A DNA stretch of 64,000 bases from CAYQDF01 sp964416175 (GTDB lineage: Bacteria > Chloroflexota > Anaerolineae > Anaerolineales > UBA4823): NCBI GenBank assembly GCA_964416175.1, contig CAYQDF010000001.1, positions 1-64,000 on the forward strand, given 5' to 3'. Shown here in pieces: positions 1 to 8,204 of this stretch. Within the stretch, counting starts at the first letter, position 1, and each line of letters opens with the position of its first letter. The notes below the pieces were generated by a model that was given only the letters and a program-made list of their open reading frames with translations, was not told the origin of the DNA and ran no database searches. The position numbers and the translations under genes were made by a program.

Positions 1-1252
1 CTTCGGGCAGGACGCAAAGGCGCGCCTGAGGCCCGTACTTCTTCATCAGGCTGGCTGTTGTCGAACCGATATCCTGGCAGGGAATGAACAAAGCTCGCTC
101 GATCTGCTCGTCCGTCAAGCCATCGCTGTGCACGAAAACGTCAGCTTTCAGCTGGATCTGCGCCTGCAGCTGCACCTGCCACTGATCCTGAGCGCAGAAC
201 CCGGGCCGGGCGATCATCTCCAGGATTCCCCGAGGCGAGCCAGCTGCTGCGAGCAGTTCTGCGTACTGCCCGTGATCCGGGAGCCCGTCCTCACAGGCCG
301 CAGCCATGATGATCGCCCCGCCCTCTCTGACCACCTGGCTGGCGGCGCTCATGCCTTTCACCGACTGGTACAGGTTCTGGTCGAGCGGGTAGCCGCTGTT
401 CGTCGTGATGACAACGTCGTAGGCCTGATCCACGCCGATCATGGCGCATTCTCTTACGAATGCGCAGCCCGCCGCGTGCGCGGCAAGCATGTCGCCGGCG
501 AAGATCCCTGTGATCTCATGGCGGGCGTTGAGCGCCACATTGAGCAGGAATGTCGGCTCTGTCCGCAGCGCCACCTCGCTCATCTCCTCCCAGATCGGGT
601 TCCCCGCCGTGACCCCCCAGGTCGCCCTGGGATGGGCGATCATACTCGAGCCGTGGTTCGTGAACACGCTCTCAGCGCCCGCCAGGGAAGGCAGGACCGC
701 TTTCGGGCCGCCGCTGAAACCAGCGAAAAAGTGCGGCTCGATGAAACCGGTCAGGACTTTCACATCCGCTTCCAGATAGGTGCGGTTCACCCTCACCGGG
801 TGACCGAAGCTGGTCTCCCCCAACGCAATCAGGCCTTCGTCGTCGTGGCAGTCGTGCTGGAGGCAGCGATAGTTGTCGACGATGAAATCCCCGAGCATGG
901 CGCGCAGCTCGCTGTCTGTCTGCCGGCGGTGCGTCCCCAGCCCGTTCAGCAGGGTGATGTCCTCCCGTGACACGCCTGCGCTCTCCAGCTCCTCCAGTAA
1001 GACCGGCAGCATGCGCGCGTTGGGAGTCGCGCGGGTGATGTCGGTGTGCACCACGACCGCCCGGTCTCCCGGCCGGACCAGGTCCGCCAGGGGTGCCGAA
1101 TCGATGGGATCTCGTAAAGCCGCCCGGATGGCAGCCACCTCATCTTGAAGCCCAGGAACAAAGCGCGGCTCCAGCACCTCCGCCCTCTCCGGGACCGCGA
1201 TGGTTAATCCCTGCCGACCGTAAGCAAGCCTGATCTGCAAAATCAACTCCAT
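1..1252 (-). CDS. larA: LarA-type nickel-dependent racemase (partial, C-terminus off window)
   Basis: My own translation of the minus strand from the ATG at 1252 is open to base 1 (about 417 codons), so the C-terminus is missing. It matches the LarA/DUF2088 family of lactate racemases, which use a nickel-pincer nucleotide covalently held by a lysine. Seen in the sequence: DITRATPN near residue 71, GLGTHR with His108, EPHFFAGFSGGPK with His174 and Lys184, and His200 in TNHG. From memory, these fall on the positions reported for the Lactobacillus plantarum enzyme (H108, H174, K184, H200). The cofactor genes larB, larC and larE are not in the window. LarA homologues racemise or epimerise several 2-hydroxy acids, so the substrate is open; the GlcD-like oxidase at 6759-8198 would fit a hydroxy acid. 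It is the last gene of the long minus-strand sugar cluster. Confidence 0.88.
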   Translation of the reverse strand, partial: MELILQIRLAYGRQGLTIAVPERAEVLEPRFVPGLQDEVAAIRAALRDPIDSAPLADLVRPGDRAVVVHTDITRATPNARMLPVLLEELESAGVSREDITLLNGLGTHRRQTDSELRAMLGDFIVDNYRCLQHDCHDDEGLIALGETSFGHPVRVNRTYLEADVKVLTGFIEPHFFAGFSGGPKAVLPSLAGAESVFTNHGSSMIAHPRATWGVTAGNPIWEEMSEVALRTEPTFLLNVALNARHEITGIFAGDMLAAHAAGCAFVRECAMIGVDQAYDVVITTNSGYPLDQNLYQSVKGMSAASQVVREGGAIIMAAACEDGLPDHGQYAELLAAAGSPRGILEMIARPGFCAQDQWQVQLQAQIQLKADVFVHSDGLTDEQIERALFIPCQDIGSTTASLMKKYGPQARLCVLPE

Positions 1253-1326
1253 TAACGCAGACGCACAAAGGCGCAAGATATGGAATAAACTCTACTCTTT
1301 AGCACCTGTGCGAGTATGGGTTAAAT

Positions 1327-2307
1327 TCACGCCTCGAACCACGGCTTGCCCCGTTCGTCCGTCAACACCAGGTCCCTCAGGAAACGAACGCCCTTCTCCA
1401 GTCCTTCGCGCAGGGACATCAGGCTGTCCTCGTGCTCCATGCTGAGCACGTAGTCGTACCCCACCAGCCGCAGGTTGCTGACCAGGTCCTTCCAGAATTT
1501 CAGGTCGTGCCCATAACCCACCGTGCGGAAAATCCAGGAGCGGCGGGCCTCGTCGGCATAGGGCTTGGTGTCCAGGACCCCATTGACGGGCGTGTTGACC
1601 GGGTCGATGATGGTGTCCTTGGCGTGCACGTGGAAGATGGCTTCCCCCAGCTCTCGGATGGCAAAGAGAGGGTCGATCCCCTGCCAGAAGAGATGGCTGG
1701 GGTCGAAGTTGGCCCCGATCTCCGGGCCAGCTGCTTCCCTGAGACGCAGCAAGGTTTCCGGGTTGTAGACGACGAAACCGGGGTGCATCTCCAGCGAGAT
1801 CATGTCCACCCCGTGGTCCCGACAGAAGCGGACCTCCTCCTGCCAGTATGGAATGACCTTGTCGTTCCACTGCCATTCCAAAATGCGCAAGAAATCGGGG
1901 GGCCAGGGACAGGTCACCCAGTTGGGATACTTGCTGCTTTCGCAATCTCCCGGGCAGCCGGAGAAGGTGATTACCCGCCGGACGCCGATCCTCTCGGCGA
2001 CCAGCACAGTGTCGCGGAAATCCTTGCGGTGCCAGTTTGCCACCTGCGGATCGGGGTGGAGGGGGTTGCCGTGGCAGCTCAGGGCGCTGATTTCCAGCCC
2101 ATGATCGTCGATCATCGCTTTCCAGGTGGCGAGCTTCTTCCCGTCTGCGAGCAGTTCCGCCGGCTTGCAGTAGGATTCCCCCAGCTCGGCCACGTAGCCT
2201 CCCGATCCAACTTCGACTGCTTCCGCCCCTGTTCCGGCGATCCAATCCAGCGCCTTATCGAATGTCAGCAGGTCCTGAAATACAAAACTGAATACACCGA
2301 CTTTCAC
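1327..2307 (-). CDS. Sugar phosphate isomerase/epimerase, TIM barrel (paralogue A)
   Basis: The 326-residue product is a single AP-endonuclease-2/xylose-isomerase-like TIM barrel, as in IolE, IolI and related keto-sugar epimerases. The start is a GTG at 2307, six bases after a clear AAGGAGG. Metal-site style motifs are visible: EMHPG (Glu and His on neighbouring strands), NFDPSHLFW, HVHAKD and a C-terminal MEHED. The protein shares long blocks with the product of 37853-38815 (PNWVTCPWP, ETLLRLREA.GP, NFDPSHL.W.G.DP, RLVGYD), so the two are close paralogues on opposite arms of the locus. It sits between a creatininase-family gene and larA. It is soluble and has no signal peptide. The substrate is unknown. 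Confidence 0.9.
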   Translation of the reverse strand: MKVGVFSFVFQDLLTFDKALDWIAGTGAEAVEVGSGGYVAELGESYCKPAELLADGKKLATWKAMIDDHGLEISALSCHGNPLHPDPQVANWHRKDFRDTVLVAERIGVRRVITFSGCPGDCESSKYPNWVTCPWPPDFLRILEWQWNDKVIPYWQEEVRFCRDHGVDMISLEMHPGFVVYNPETLLRLREAAGPEIGANFDPSHLFWQGIDPLFAIRELGEAIFHVHAKDTIIDPVNTPVNGVLDTKPYADEARRSWIFRTVGYGHDLKFWKDLVSNLRLVGYDYVLSMEHEDSLMSLREGLEKGVRFLRDLVLTDERGKPWFEA

Positions 2308-2384
2308 TTGATGCCTCCTTTATAAGCTGTCCTGACACTGAAGGAGACCAGGACAGGGTGTCGGGTTGATTAATGGAGAAAAGA

Positions 2385-2438
2385 GAACGCAGAGGGTCTG
2401 TTGAAAATCCCCTGAGTTTCAGGGGGATCTCTGCGTTC
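2385..2438. terminator. Nested intercistronic hairpin
   Basis: Outer arms GAACGCAGAG (2385-2394) and CTCTGCGTTC (2429-2438) are perfect 10-bp inverted repeats. Inside them ATCCCCTGA (2407-2415) faces TCAGGGGGAT (2419-2428). The element fills the gap between the creatininase gene and the downstream epimerase on the minus strand. There is no long T tract, so it may be an mRNA-stabilising or attenuating hairpin rather than a full terminator. Confidence 0.6.
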
Positions 2439-2455
2439 CCATTGCCTATCAGTCT

Positions 2456-3382
2456 CTACAGGACCCGGTCGACGAAGGCCCGCGTGTGGACGTGCACCGG
2501 GACTTTCATCAGCTCGAGCACGCCTTTTGCGACATGTTCGGACAGCCGGCGGAAGGCCTCCTCACCCTTCTCTCTGGTCGCCCGGAGCGGGTTGCCGATC
2601 ACACCGCTTTCGATGAACTCGTGGTGATCCATCGGGAAGGTGAAGTATTTGTAGCCTTCAAATTCCACATCCGGCATGCCGTCCTTCTTGGCAAAGGTCT
2701 TGGGCAAGAAGTCAGGGATGTGAGCCCTGGTGAAGTTCGCACGCTCCCAGCGCACATACTTCTCGTTCCAGGCCAGGTCCTGCGAAGTCTCGAGCTCGCT
2801 AGAGTGCCAGCCCGGCGTCTCCTCAGGAGGGTTCTCCATCAAGCCGGCCAGAATGCCGATGTAGTTCTCCATGTAAGGCTTGACGAACCCGATCAAAGCG
2901 CCGGTTTCATAGCGCAGCTTGCGCAGTACCGGGTCGATCACCTTGACATTTGAACCATGCCCGTTCACGAAGATAATGCGGTTGAATCCATGGTGGATCA
3001 GGCTGCGCCCCACGTCGTGCACCAGGTTGAGCAGGGTGCTGCTGCGCACGGTGATCGTGCCTCGCCCGAGACCGGGATCATACATATGCTGTGGGGAATA
3101 TCCCATCCAGATCACCGGGGTATGGAGCACAGCGATCATCTCGGCAACGCGGCGCGCAACTTCCACCGCGGTGATCGTGTCGGTATAGATCGGCAGGTGC
3201 GGCCCGTGCTGCTCAAAACTCGCCATTGGAACCAGGATGGTGTCTTTTTCTTTCAGATATTCCTGGACGTCGATGTAAGTCAGGTTGCCTAAATCCCATG
3301 AAAGGAATTTGCTTCGGAATTCCTCATCACCTTCCGTCAGATGTGGAAGGTCTTTGTAATCTCGACCGTTGTCGGCAATCAT
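2456..3382 (-). CDS. Creatininase-family amidohydrolase (IolN-like candidate)
   Basis: The 308-residue protein belongs to the creatininase/MftE family of binuclear-metal hydrolases. Glu57, His59 and Asp68 in SFEQHGPHLPIYTD have the same spacing as the creatininase metal ligands E34, H36 and D45. The NGHGSN loop and the HSSELETS motif follow. It is longer than typical creatininases (about 250 aa), with about 25 extra N-terminal residues. Its ATG overlaps the stop of the upstream UPF0261 gene by four bases, so the two are translationally coupled. A creatininase relative named IolN hydrolyses a dehydro-inosose in the Thermotoga inositol route. That role would suit a neighbourhood of sugar epimerases and a Gfo/Idh/MocA enzyme, but the link is inference. 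Confidence 0.87.
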   Translation of the reverse strand: MIADNGRDYKDLPHLTEGDEEFRSKFLSWDLGNLTYIDVQEYLKEKDTILVPMASFEQHGPHLPIYTDTITAVEVARRVAEMIAVLHTPVIWMGYSPQHMYDPGLGRGTITVRSSTLLNLVHDVGRSLIHHGFNRIIFVNGHGSNVKVIDPVLRKLRYETGALIGFVKPYMENYIGILAGLMENPPEETPGWHSSELETSQDLAWNEKYVRWERANFTRAHIPDFLPKTFAKKDGMPDVEFEGYKYFTFPMDHHEFIESGVIGNPLRATREKGEEAFRRLSEHVAKGVLELMKVPVHVHTRAFVDRVL

Positions 3383-4614
3383 GGTTTTCTCTCCTTGCGC
3401 ATCATTTCGACAAATAGCTCAGCAACCTCCCGACCGAAGTCGGGATCGTTCACGTGCTTTTCGTACGTGAGGATTGGTATATCCGCCCGGATGCCGCTCC
3501 GTAAAGTTTCCAGAAAGGCTGCATCCGCTTCTGGATCCCAGAAGGGTCCACCGGGGACGTTTGGGATCGAAAGACCCTGGGTGGGGACAGCGATGGTCAC
3601 CGGGCCTTTTGCCAGATTTAACCGCTCGGCAAACAGGCGTCCCAGCGCGATCATCTCCTCTTTAGAAGCCCGCACCAGGGTGTATTCAGGATTGTGATCG
3701 TAAACAGGGCGTCCCTGCAGCGCTTCGGGGATAGAGCCGGCGTGGAAGACGCAAAAATCGATGCAGCCCGGGACGACGACCTGCGGCAATCCCAGGAGCC
3801 CGACTCGCTTCAACCGGTCCGGGCCGCCGTCGTGAATGCCGCCTGTCATTGGATCATAGGTTTCATTCGTCGTGTAATCAATGACGCCGATGAACTGTCC
3901 TGCCTCCGCCAGTTCCTCCATCGCCGGTCCCCCCACTCCGTTTGAGTGAAAGATGACCGCTTCGTATCCATGGGCGGCGAGTTTTTCTTTGAGCGCCATC
4001 ACAGCTTTCGTCGTGTTGCCGAGCATGGTCACCGCCACATATTTATCTTCCGGGCCGGGTCGTTCCAGCGGGTGACCGTGTTCAACCAGCCCTTTCAGGG
4101 CGGCGGCGACATTGTCAAAGATCGTCCTGGCGATCGGATTCAAGCCCAGGATATCCACGATGGAGTGGACGACCATGATATCGCTGGTCCCAACCAGCGG
4201 ATCGAAGTAATGTTTCCCGGATGCGATCGGCGATACCAGCACCTTGGGGACTCCGACCGGCAGCTGCATCATGGCCGCAGCCCCCATGACCGCCCCTTCC
4301 GCCCCGCCCATGCTGGCGATCGCCTGGAGTTTTCCCTCCCGGTACAGTTCCAGCGTCAGCTTCTTCAGCGCTTCCCGCATCCCGTGCACGGCTTTTCCCC
4401 GGCTGCCGGCATTGCGCAGGGCGTCAATGGTAGTTCCAGCGTACGCAGCCGCCTCGGCCCGGCTGATATCCGGGACGATCCCGATCGGCTCGCCGAGAAT
4501 GCCAGAATCGACCACTGTCGTGGTCAGACCCAGGGATTGCAACCGGTCACGCAGGTAGGCGATCTCCGGACCCTTGGTATCCAGGGTGCCAATCAGGACG
4601 ACGTTCTTGCCCAT
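3379..4614 (-). CDS. Tm-1-like ATP-binding domain protein (UPF0261)
   Basis: The 411-residue product begins MGKNVVLIGTLDTKG, the hallmark N-terminus of the UPF0261/Tm-1-like family. The start at 4614 is chosen because GGAGGTAAGGTA lies directly upstream; an in-frame start at 4644 would add ten residues and lies inside a hairpin. The family has two Rossmann-like halves and is named after the N-terminal part of the tomato viral-resistance protein Tm-1, which binds ATP. Visible features include SMGGAEGAVMGAAAMMQLPVG near residue 110 and FHSNGVGGPAMEELA near residue 230. Its biochemical function is not established. Coupling to a creatininase-family hydrolase and flanking epimerases suggest a step in sugar or polyol breakdown. 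Confidence 0.88.
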   Translation of the reverse strand: MGKNVVLIGTLDTKGPEIAYLRDRLQSLGLTTTVVDSGILGEPIGIVPDISRAEAAAYAGTTIDALRNAGSRGKAVHGMREALKKLTLELYREGKLQAIASMGGAEGAVMGAAAMMQLPVGVPKVLVSPIASGKHYFDPLVGTSDIMVVHSIVDILGLNPIARTIFDNVAAALKGLVEHGHPLERPGPEDKYVAVTMLGNTTKAVMALKEKLAAHGYEAVIFHSNGVGGPAMEELAEAGQFIGVIDYTTNETYDPMTGGIHDGGPDRLKRVGLLGLPQVVVPGCIDFCVFHAGSIPEALQGRPVYDHNPEYTLVRASKEEMIALGRLFAERLNLAKGPVTIAVPTQGLSIPNVPGGPFWDPEADAAFLETLRSGIRADIPILTYEKHVNDPDFGREVAELFVEMMRKERKP

Positions 4615-4628
4615 TACCTTACCTCCAG

Positions 4629-4697
4629 CTGTGGAGGGGCGCAACCCCCGGCTGTTTTACCCGGGGCAGCATGCCAGCTATTGCACCCCCTCCACAG
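4629..4697. terminator. Intercistronic hairpin before UPF0261 gene
   Basis: CTGTGGAGGGG then GCAA (4629-4644) pairs with TTGC then CCCCTCCACAG (4681-4697) with a small bulge, and a GC-rich inner stem (CCCCGG/CCCGGGG) lies between. It occupies the gap between the epimerase stop (4717) and the UPF0261 start (4614), and ends four bases from the ribosome-binding site. It could tune expression of the distal genes. Confidence 0.6.
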
Positions 4698-4716
4698 CGA
4701 GACGATTACTGCTGGA

Positions 4717-5604
4717 CTAACTGATGAGCGGCAGGAGCGTCTTGGCGCAGACCTCCACCTGCCAGCTGTAGAACTCCTCCGTGAGAAGGCTGGAACCGTG
4801 CTCTTCGATGAACTTCTTCTGCTCGGGGCTGATGTCGACCGGATTCTTTTCAATGGCCTCCGGGTAAGGATTCGCTGGCGTCCGGTCGATGGGAGCGACG
4901 AACTCGACGGTTAGCGCGCCGTCATAGCCAATAGTCTTTAAGGTCCCAACGAGTTTGAGCCAGTCCCAGTGCCCCTGCCCGCAGGCGAAACGGTTGGTGT
5001 CAGCGACGTGGAAATCGACCAGCCGCCCTTTGGCAGAGCGGATCGACTCATAAGGGTCGGCTTCTTCGATGTTCAGGTGGAAGGCGTCCAGGCAAACCCC
5101 GCAGTCCGGAGCGACAGCTTCTGCCAGCGCCAAAGCCTGCGCCGCGCGGGAGCAGAAATAGGTCTCGAAGCGGTTGATCGGCTCGATAGCCAGCACGACG
5201 CCCTCTTTCTTACCCCAGTCGTAGCATTCTTTGAGGCTGGCGACTGCCCACTTCCATTCCTCTTCCGGCGGACCATCGGGGACAATCTTGCCCACTGTCG
5301 CGGGGACGATGGTCATCTCGTACCCATCCAGCTCCTTGACCATGGTGATGCAGTCTTTGACATACTGCACCGACCTGGCGCGCTGCGCCTCGTCTTTTGC
5401 GACCAGGTTGCGGTCGCCGAGCATCAGGGTCACTGACCCCCAGCAGCGGATGCCGTTTTCTTTGAGCACTTTGCGGACTTCCTTGGTGTCGTAGATATAC
5501 GGCTCGCCGCTGATCTCGATGCTCTCATACCCGTATTTCGCCAGGCGGCGAACGGTCACATCGATGGGCTCCGCCCTCATCCAGTTGTGCATTGAAAGAT
5601 GCAT
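4717..5604 (-). CDS. Sugar isomerase/epimerase, TIM barrel (tagatose/psicose 3-epimerase-like)
   Basis: The 295-residue product resembles the D-tagatose/D-psicose 3-epimerase branch of TIM-barrel epimerases. The signature AIEPINRFET near residue 140 supplies the first metal Glu, CLDAFHLNIEE the Asp/His pair, DFHVADTNR the His, and TVEFVAP the second Glu. Those four ligand positions are what a Mn-dependent ketose epimerase needs. The ATG at 5604 follows AAAAGGAGG. A C-terminal tail with KNPVDISPEQKKFIEEHG is longer than usual. Downstream is the UPF0261-creatininase pair, upstream the GlcF/GlcD-like oxidase genes. The substrate cannot be assigned. Confidence 0.9.
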   Translation of the reverse strand: MHLSMHNWMRAEPIDVTVRRLAKYGYESIEISGEPYIYDTKEVRKVLKENGIRCWGSVTLMLGDRNLVAKDEAQRARSVQYVKDCITMVKELDGYEMTIVPATVGKIVPDGPPEEEWKWAVASLKECYDWGKKEGVVLAIEPINRFETYFCSRAAQALALAEAVAPDCGVCLDAFHLNIEEADPYESIRSAKGRLVDFHVADTNRFACGQGHWDWLKLVGTLKTIGYDGALTVEFVAPIDRTPANPYPEAIEKNPVDISPEQKKFIEEHGSSLLTEEFYSWQVEVCAKTLLPLIS

Positions 5605-5639
5605 TTTGAACCTCCTTTTAACTAATGGGATTGAACAAC

Positions 5640-6737
5640 CTAAATTAGATTATCGGCCAGCAACTCATACAAACCAGCCACGCGCAAATCGAATGCCGCG
5701 GCACGTTCACTGAGCTTGCTCAATGTGCCAGCGTCGTCGGTTACGAGCAGCTCAGCCCCGCTCCGGCGCGCATCCTCCAGGCGCGCCAGGGTAAGCTTCG
5801 CAGCGATATCCGGTCGAGTGAACTGCAGCGCTGTGCTGCCGACTGGATGTGCCCGCTCGCGCCGCCAGAACAGCTCGCGAGATTCGCCGGACAGCACGGA
5901 GGCGAGCAGCTTACGGGGATCTCCGTGCCGCCCGGGGACCCGAACGGCGTGGGTCGGATCAATGTATGCGTAGGCAGCAGCAACATCCGATCGTTTGAAG
6001 CGGATCTCACCTCCTTCCAACTGGTCAGCAAGGAATGTGGTCAATTCGAGCAGTTCGACGGCCTCCGGCCAATCGATCCCCAGGCGCTCGGGATATAGCT
6101 GGTGAAAAGTGAAATAATCACCCGGAGAAAGCACCAGCATCAGGCGAGCTCCGGTCGCTTTCAGCTCGGCGAGGGTGGCCTGCCCCAGCTCGGCGGCAAG
6201 CTCCGGCAGGCCCAGGGAACTCGCCAGATAGCCGTTGTTCCGTCCAACCCCAATCAATACCGGGTTAATGCTCAGCTTCTGAAGGATCTCCAGGGTTGCC
6301 TTCAGGCAGTTCGGCCACAGATACTGCACCTCATCGCCGACGAAGAGCGCCACATCTCCCTCTCCGTTAACTATTCCGGGTTTGCGCCTGGCGAAAGGCG
6401 TGCCCCATTCTTTCAAGGCTGCGCCAACCTCATATACAATCGGCGGCGCGAGATTCAGCCGGGCGACCTCGGCCCTCGCCGCTGCGATGGCTTCAGGCAA
6501 GGGCTGGTTCGTCACGCAGTGGGCGCGCGAATTCCCGTTGTCCGGTGCACTGTAAAGGACGTCTACGGTATCGGCGTTCCATTCCAGGAGGCCGCGCTTC
6601 ACAGAAGCGATCACCAGCGCCCAACCATGCGGCGAAAGGGTTTCTTTGTGAGTCACGTATTCAACTGACGCCACGTGGCGGCACATCAGGCAGTACCTGC
6701 AGTTTTCGACCGTTGAGAGAACATCTTGAATGGGCAT
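5640..6737 (-). CDS. GlcF-like Fe-S subunit, reduced cysteine set
   Basis: The 365-residue protein follows the GlcD-like flavoprotein by 21 bases and is probably its electron-transfer partner. The N-terminus has a CxxCxxC cluster (Cys13, Cys16, Cys19 in ENCRYCLMC), but the fourth position of the usual CxxCxxCxxxC ferredoxin motif is alanine (Ala23, RHVAS). A second classical 4Fe-4S motif is absent, and the two CCG domains normal in GlcF/heterodisulfide-reductase-like proteins are not recognisable beyond isolated cysteines. It may bind one unusual cluster with an external or distant ligand. The ATG at 6737 is preceded by AAAGGA. Family assignment rests on the N-terminal motif and on the neighbour. 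Confidence 0.65.
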   Translation of the reverse strand: MPIQDVLSTVENCRYCLMCRHVASVEYVTHKETLSPHGWALVIASVKRGLLEWNADTVDVLYSAPDNGNSRAHCVTNQPLPEAIAAARAEVARLNLAPPIVYEVGAALKEWGTPFARRKPGIVNGEGDVALFVGDEVQYLWPNCLKATLEILQKLSINPVLIGVGRNNGYLASSLGLPELAAELGQATLAELKATGARLMLVLSPGDYFTFHQLYPERLGIDWPEAVELLELTTFLADQLEGGEIRFKRSDVAAAYAYIDPTHAVRVPGRHGDPRKLLASVLSGESRELFWRRERAHPVGSTALQFTRPDIAAKLTLARLEDARRSGAELLVTDDAGTLSKLSERAAAFDLRVAGLYELLADNLI

Positions 6738-6758
6738 GCAGTCCTTTCCAGTAATTCT

Positions 6759-8198
6759 TCAAAAACCAAATCCCGTCTTCCCCGGATTCATAATGCCGTT
6801 GGGGTCGATGGTCTTCTTGAGCTTGAGCAGCAGCGGCCAGGCCGCGCCGAACTGGCGGCGCATATACCGGGAAAGTTTTAACCCCACGCCGTGGTGCTCG
6901 TTGATCATCCCACCGTTGGCGATGACAGCCTGCATGGCGGCGTTCCACACCCGGTTGTGCAGGCGCAGGGCCTCGCGCGCCTCCGCGGGCGGATTCTCGA
7001 TGATAAAGCGGGAGTACAGCATCACACCCCAATGAAACCAGTGGGAAAAGTGACCGATGAACTGCACGCCAAGATCGGCAAATCCCTCCTCGACAGCTTT
7101 CTTCTCGGCCCAATACAGGTTCTCGATCTTATCGTAGGTCGTGACGGTCTCGGTCGTGCCGTACATCCAGGGCAATTTCAAGTTCTGGGGCGGGTAGTAG
7201 AAGTCGTATCGGTGCTCCCACCATTTCTCGCCTGGCTCGCGGCCCAGGTCCTGGGCGCCCAAACTGCGGCAGATCTCCAGCGCTTTATTTTCCTGGAGGG
7301 CAGCAATATCCGGATCGCCGTCGAATCCGATCACCATGTACGCGCCGTGGAATTCGTACCCGAGGATCTTTTTCACCCGAGAAGCAGTCGACTTGTGATC
7401 GTACAGGCGGATCACGAAAGGCTCCAGCCGACGGGTCATCATCAACCGCCCGGCTTCCAGGGCAGCGCTCAAATCGTCGAACAGCACCGCCCTGAGGAGA
7501 CGCGCCTCTGGCAGGTAGTCGAGCCGCATGGTCGCCTCTGTGATGACGCCAAAGGTCCCTTCCGCCCCCAGGAAGAGCCGGAACCAGTCCGGCCCAGAGG
7601 CGTGTTGCGGCACCGGGGGCGTGCGGATGATCTCGCCCGTCGGCAGGACGACCTGCATACTGAGCACCATGTCCTCGGCTTTACCGTACTTGGTGCTGAT
7701 GGTCCCCGTGCCGCGCGGCGCGAGCGCCCCGCCCAGGGTGGCGCAGTTGCTGGAGGCGGCATAATGGGGGAAAGTAAACCCCTTCTCGTTCACCGCCCAC
7801 TCCAGCTGGGAGAGGATCACGCCGGCCTGTGCGGTGACGGTGAGCGATTTCTCGTCAATCGCGAGGATCTTGTTCATCCGCTTCATGTCGAGCAGGATGC
7901 CTCCAAAGATCGGCAAAGCCCCACCTTGCGTGCCTGATCCGCCTCCCCAGGGGACAACAGGGATGCGGTACTTGTTGGCAACCTCCAGGATCTCCGAGAT
8001 CTCCTCCGCGGAACCAGGGTGGACAATAAAGTCCGGCGTGCGCAGCCGTTCCCCGCGGTCTAGCCACATCTGCGGCATCCAGGCCCAGTCGGTGGAGTAG
8101 ACCAGCTTGTCGCTCTCGTCAACCGACACGTATTCCTGGCCGACGATTTCCGCCAACTCGCTGCGGATCATTTCCATTATGAACTGTTCATTCATCAT
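6759..8198 (-). CDS. FAD-linked oxidase, GlcD/D-lactate dehydrogenase type
   Basis: The 479-residue protein has the PCMH-type FAD-binding layout. A hydrophobic TPDFIVHPGSAEEISEIL segment leads into VPWGGGSGTQGG near residue 110, which binds the pyrophosphate. NCATLGGALAPRGTG and GAEGTFGVIT follow in the flavin site, and NPGKTGF ends the protein, as in glycolate oxidase GlcD, D-lactate dehydrogenase and alkyl-dihydroxyacetone-phosphate synthase relatives. It probably oxidises a 2-hydroxy acid and passes electrons to the Fe-S protein encoded next. A 2-hydroxy acid made by the sugar route, or by the LarA-type racemase at the end of the cluster, would be a sensible substrate. Two adjacent ATGs (8198, 8195) are possible starts. 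Confidence 0.87.
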   Translation of the reverse strand: MMNEQFIMEMIRSELAEIVGQEYVSVDESDKLVYSTDWAWMPQMWLDRGERLRTPDFIVHPGSAEEISEILEVANKYRIPVVPWGGGSGTQGGALPIFGGILLDMKRMNKILAIDEKSLTVTAQAGVILSQLEWAVNEKGFTFPHYAASSNCATLGGALAPRGTGTISTKYGKAEDMVLSMQVVLPTGEIIRTPPVPQHASGPDWFRLFLGAEGTFGVITEATMRLDYLPEARLLRAVLFDDLSAALEAGRLMMTRRLEPFVIRLYDHKSTASRVKKILGYEFHGAYMVIGFDGDPDIAALQENKALEICRSLGAQDLGREPGEKWWEHRYDFYYPPQNLKLPWMYGTTETVTTYDKIENLYWAEKKAVEEGFADLGVQFIGHFSHWFHWGVMLYSRFIIENPPAEAREALRLHNRVWNAAMQAVIANGGMINEHHGVGLKLSRYMRRQFGAAWPLLLKLKKTIDPNGIMNPGKTGFGF

Positions 8199-8204
8199 AA
8201 CGAC

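Noticed and set aside
128..970. 280-codon plus-strand frame at the left end
   Set aside because: It is antisense to larA, whose motifs and catalytic residues read cleanly on the minus strand.
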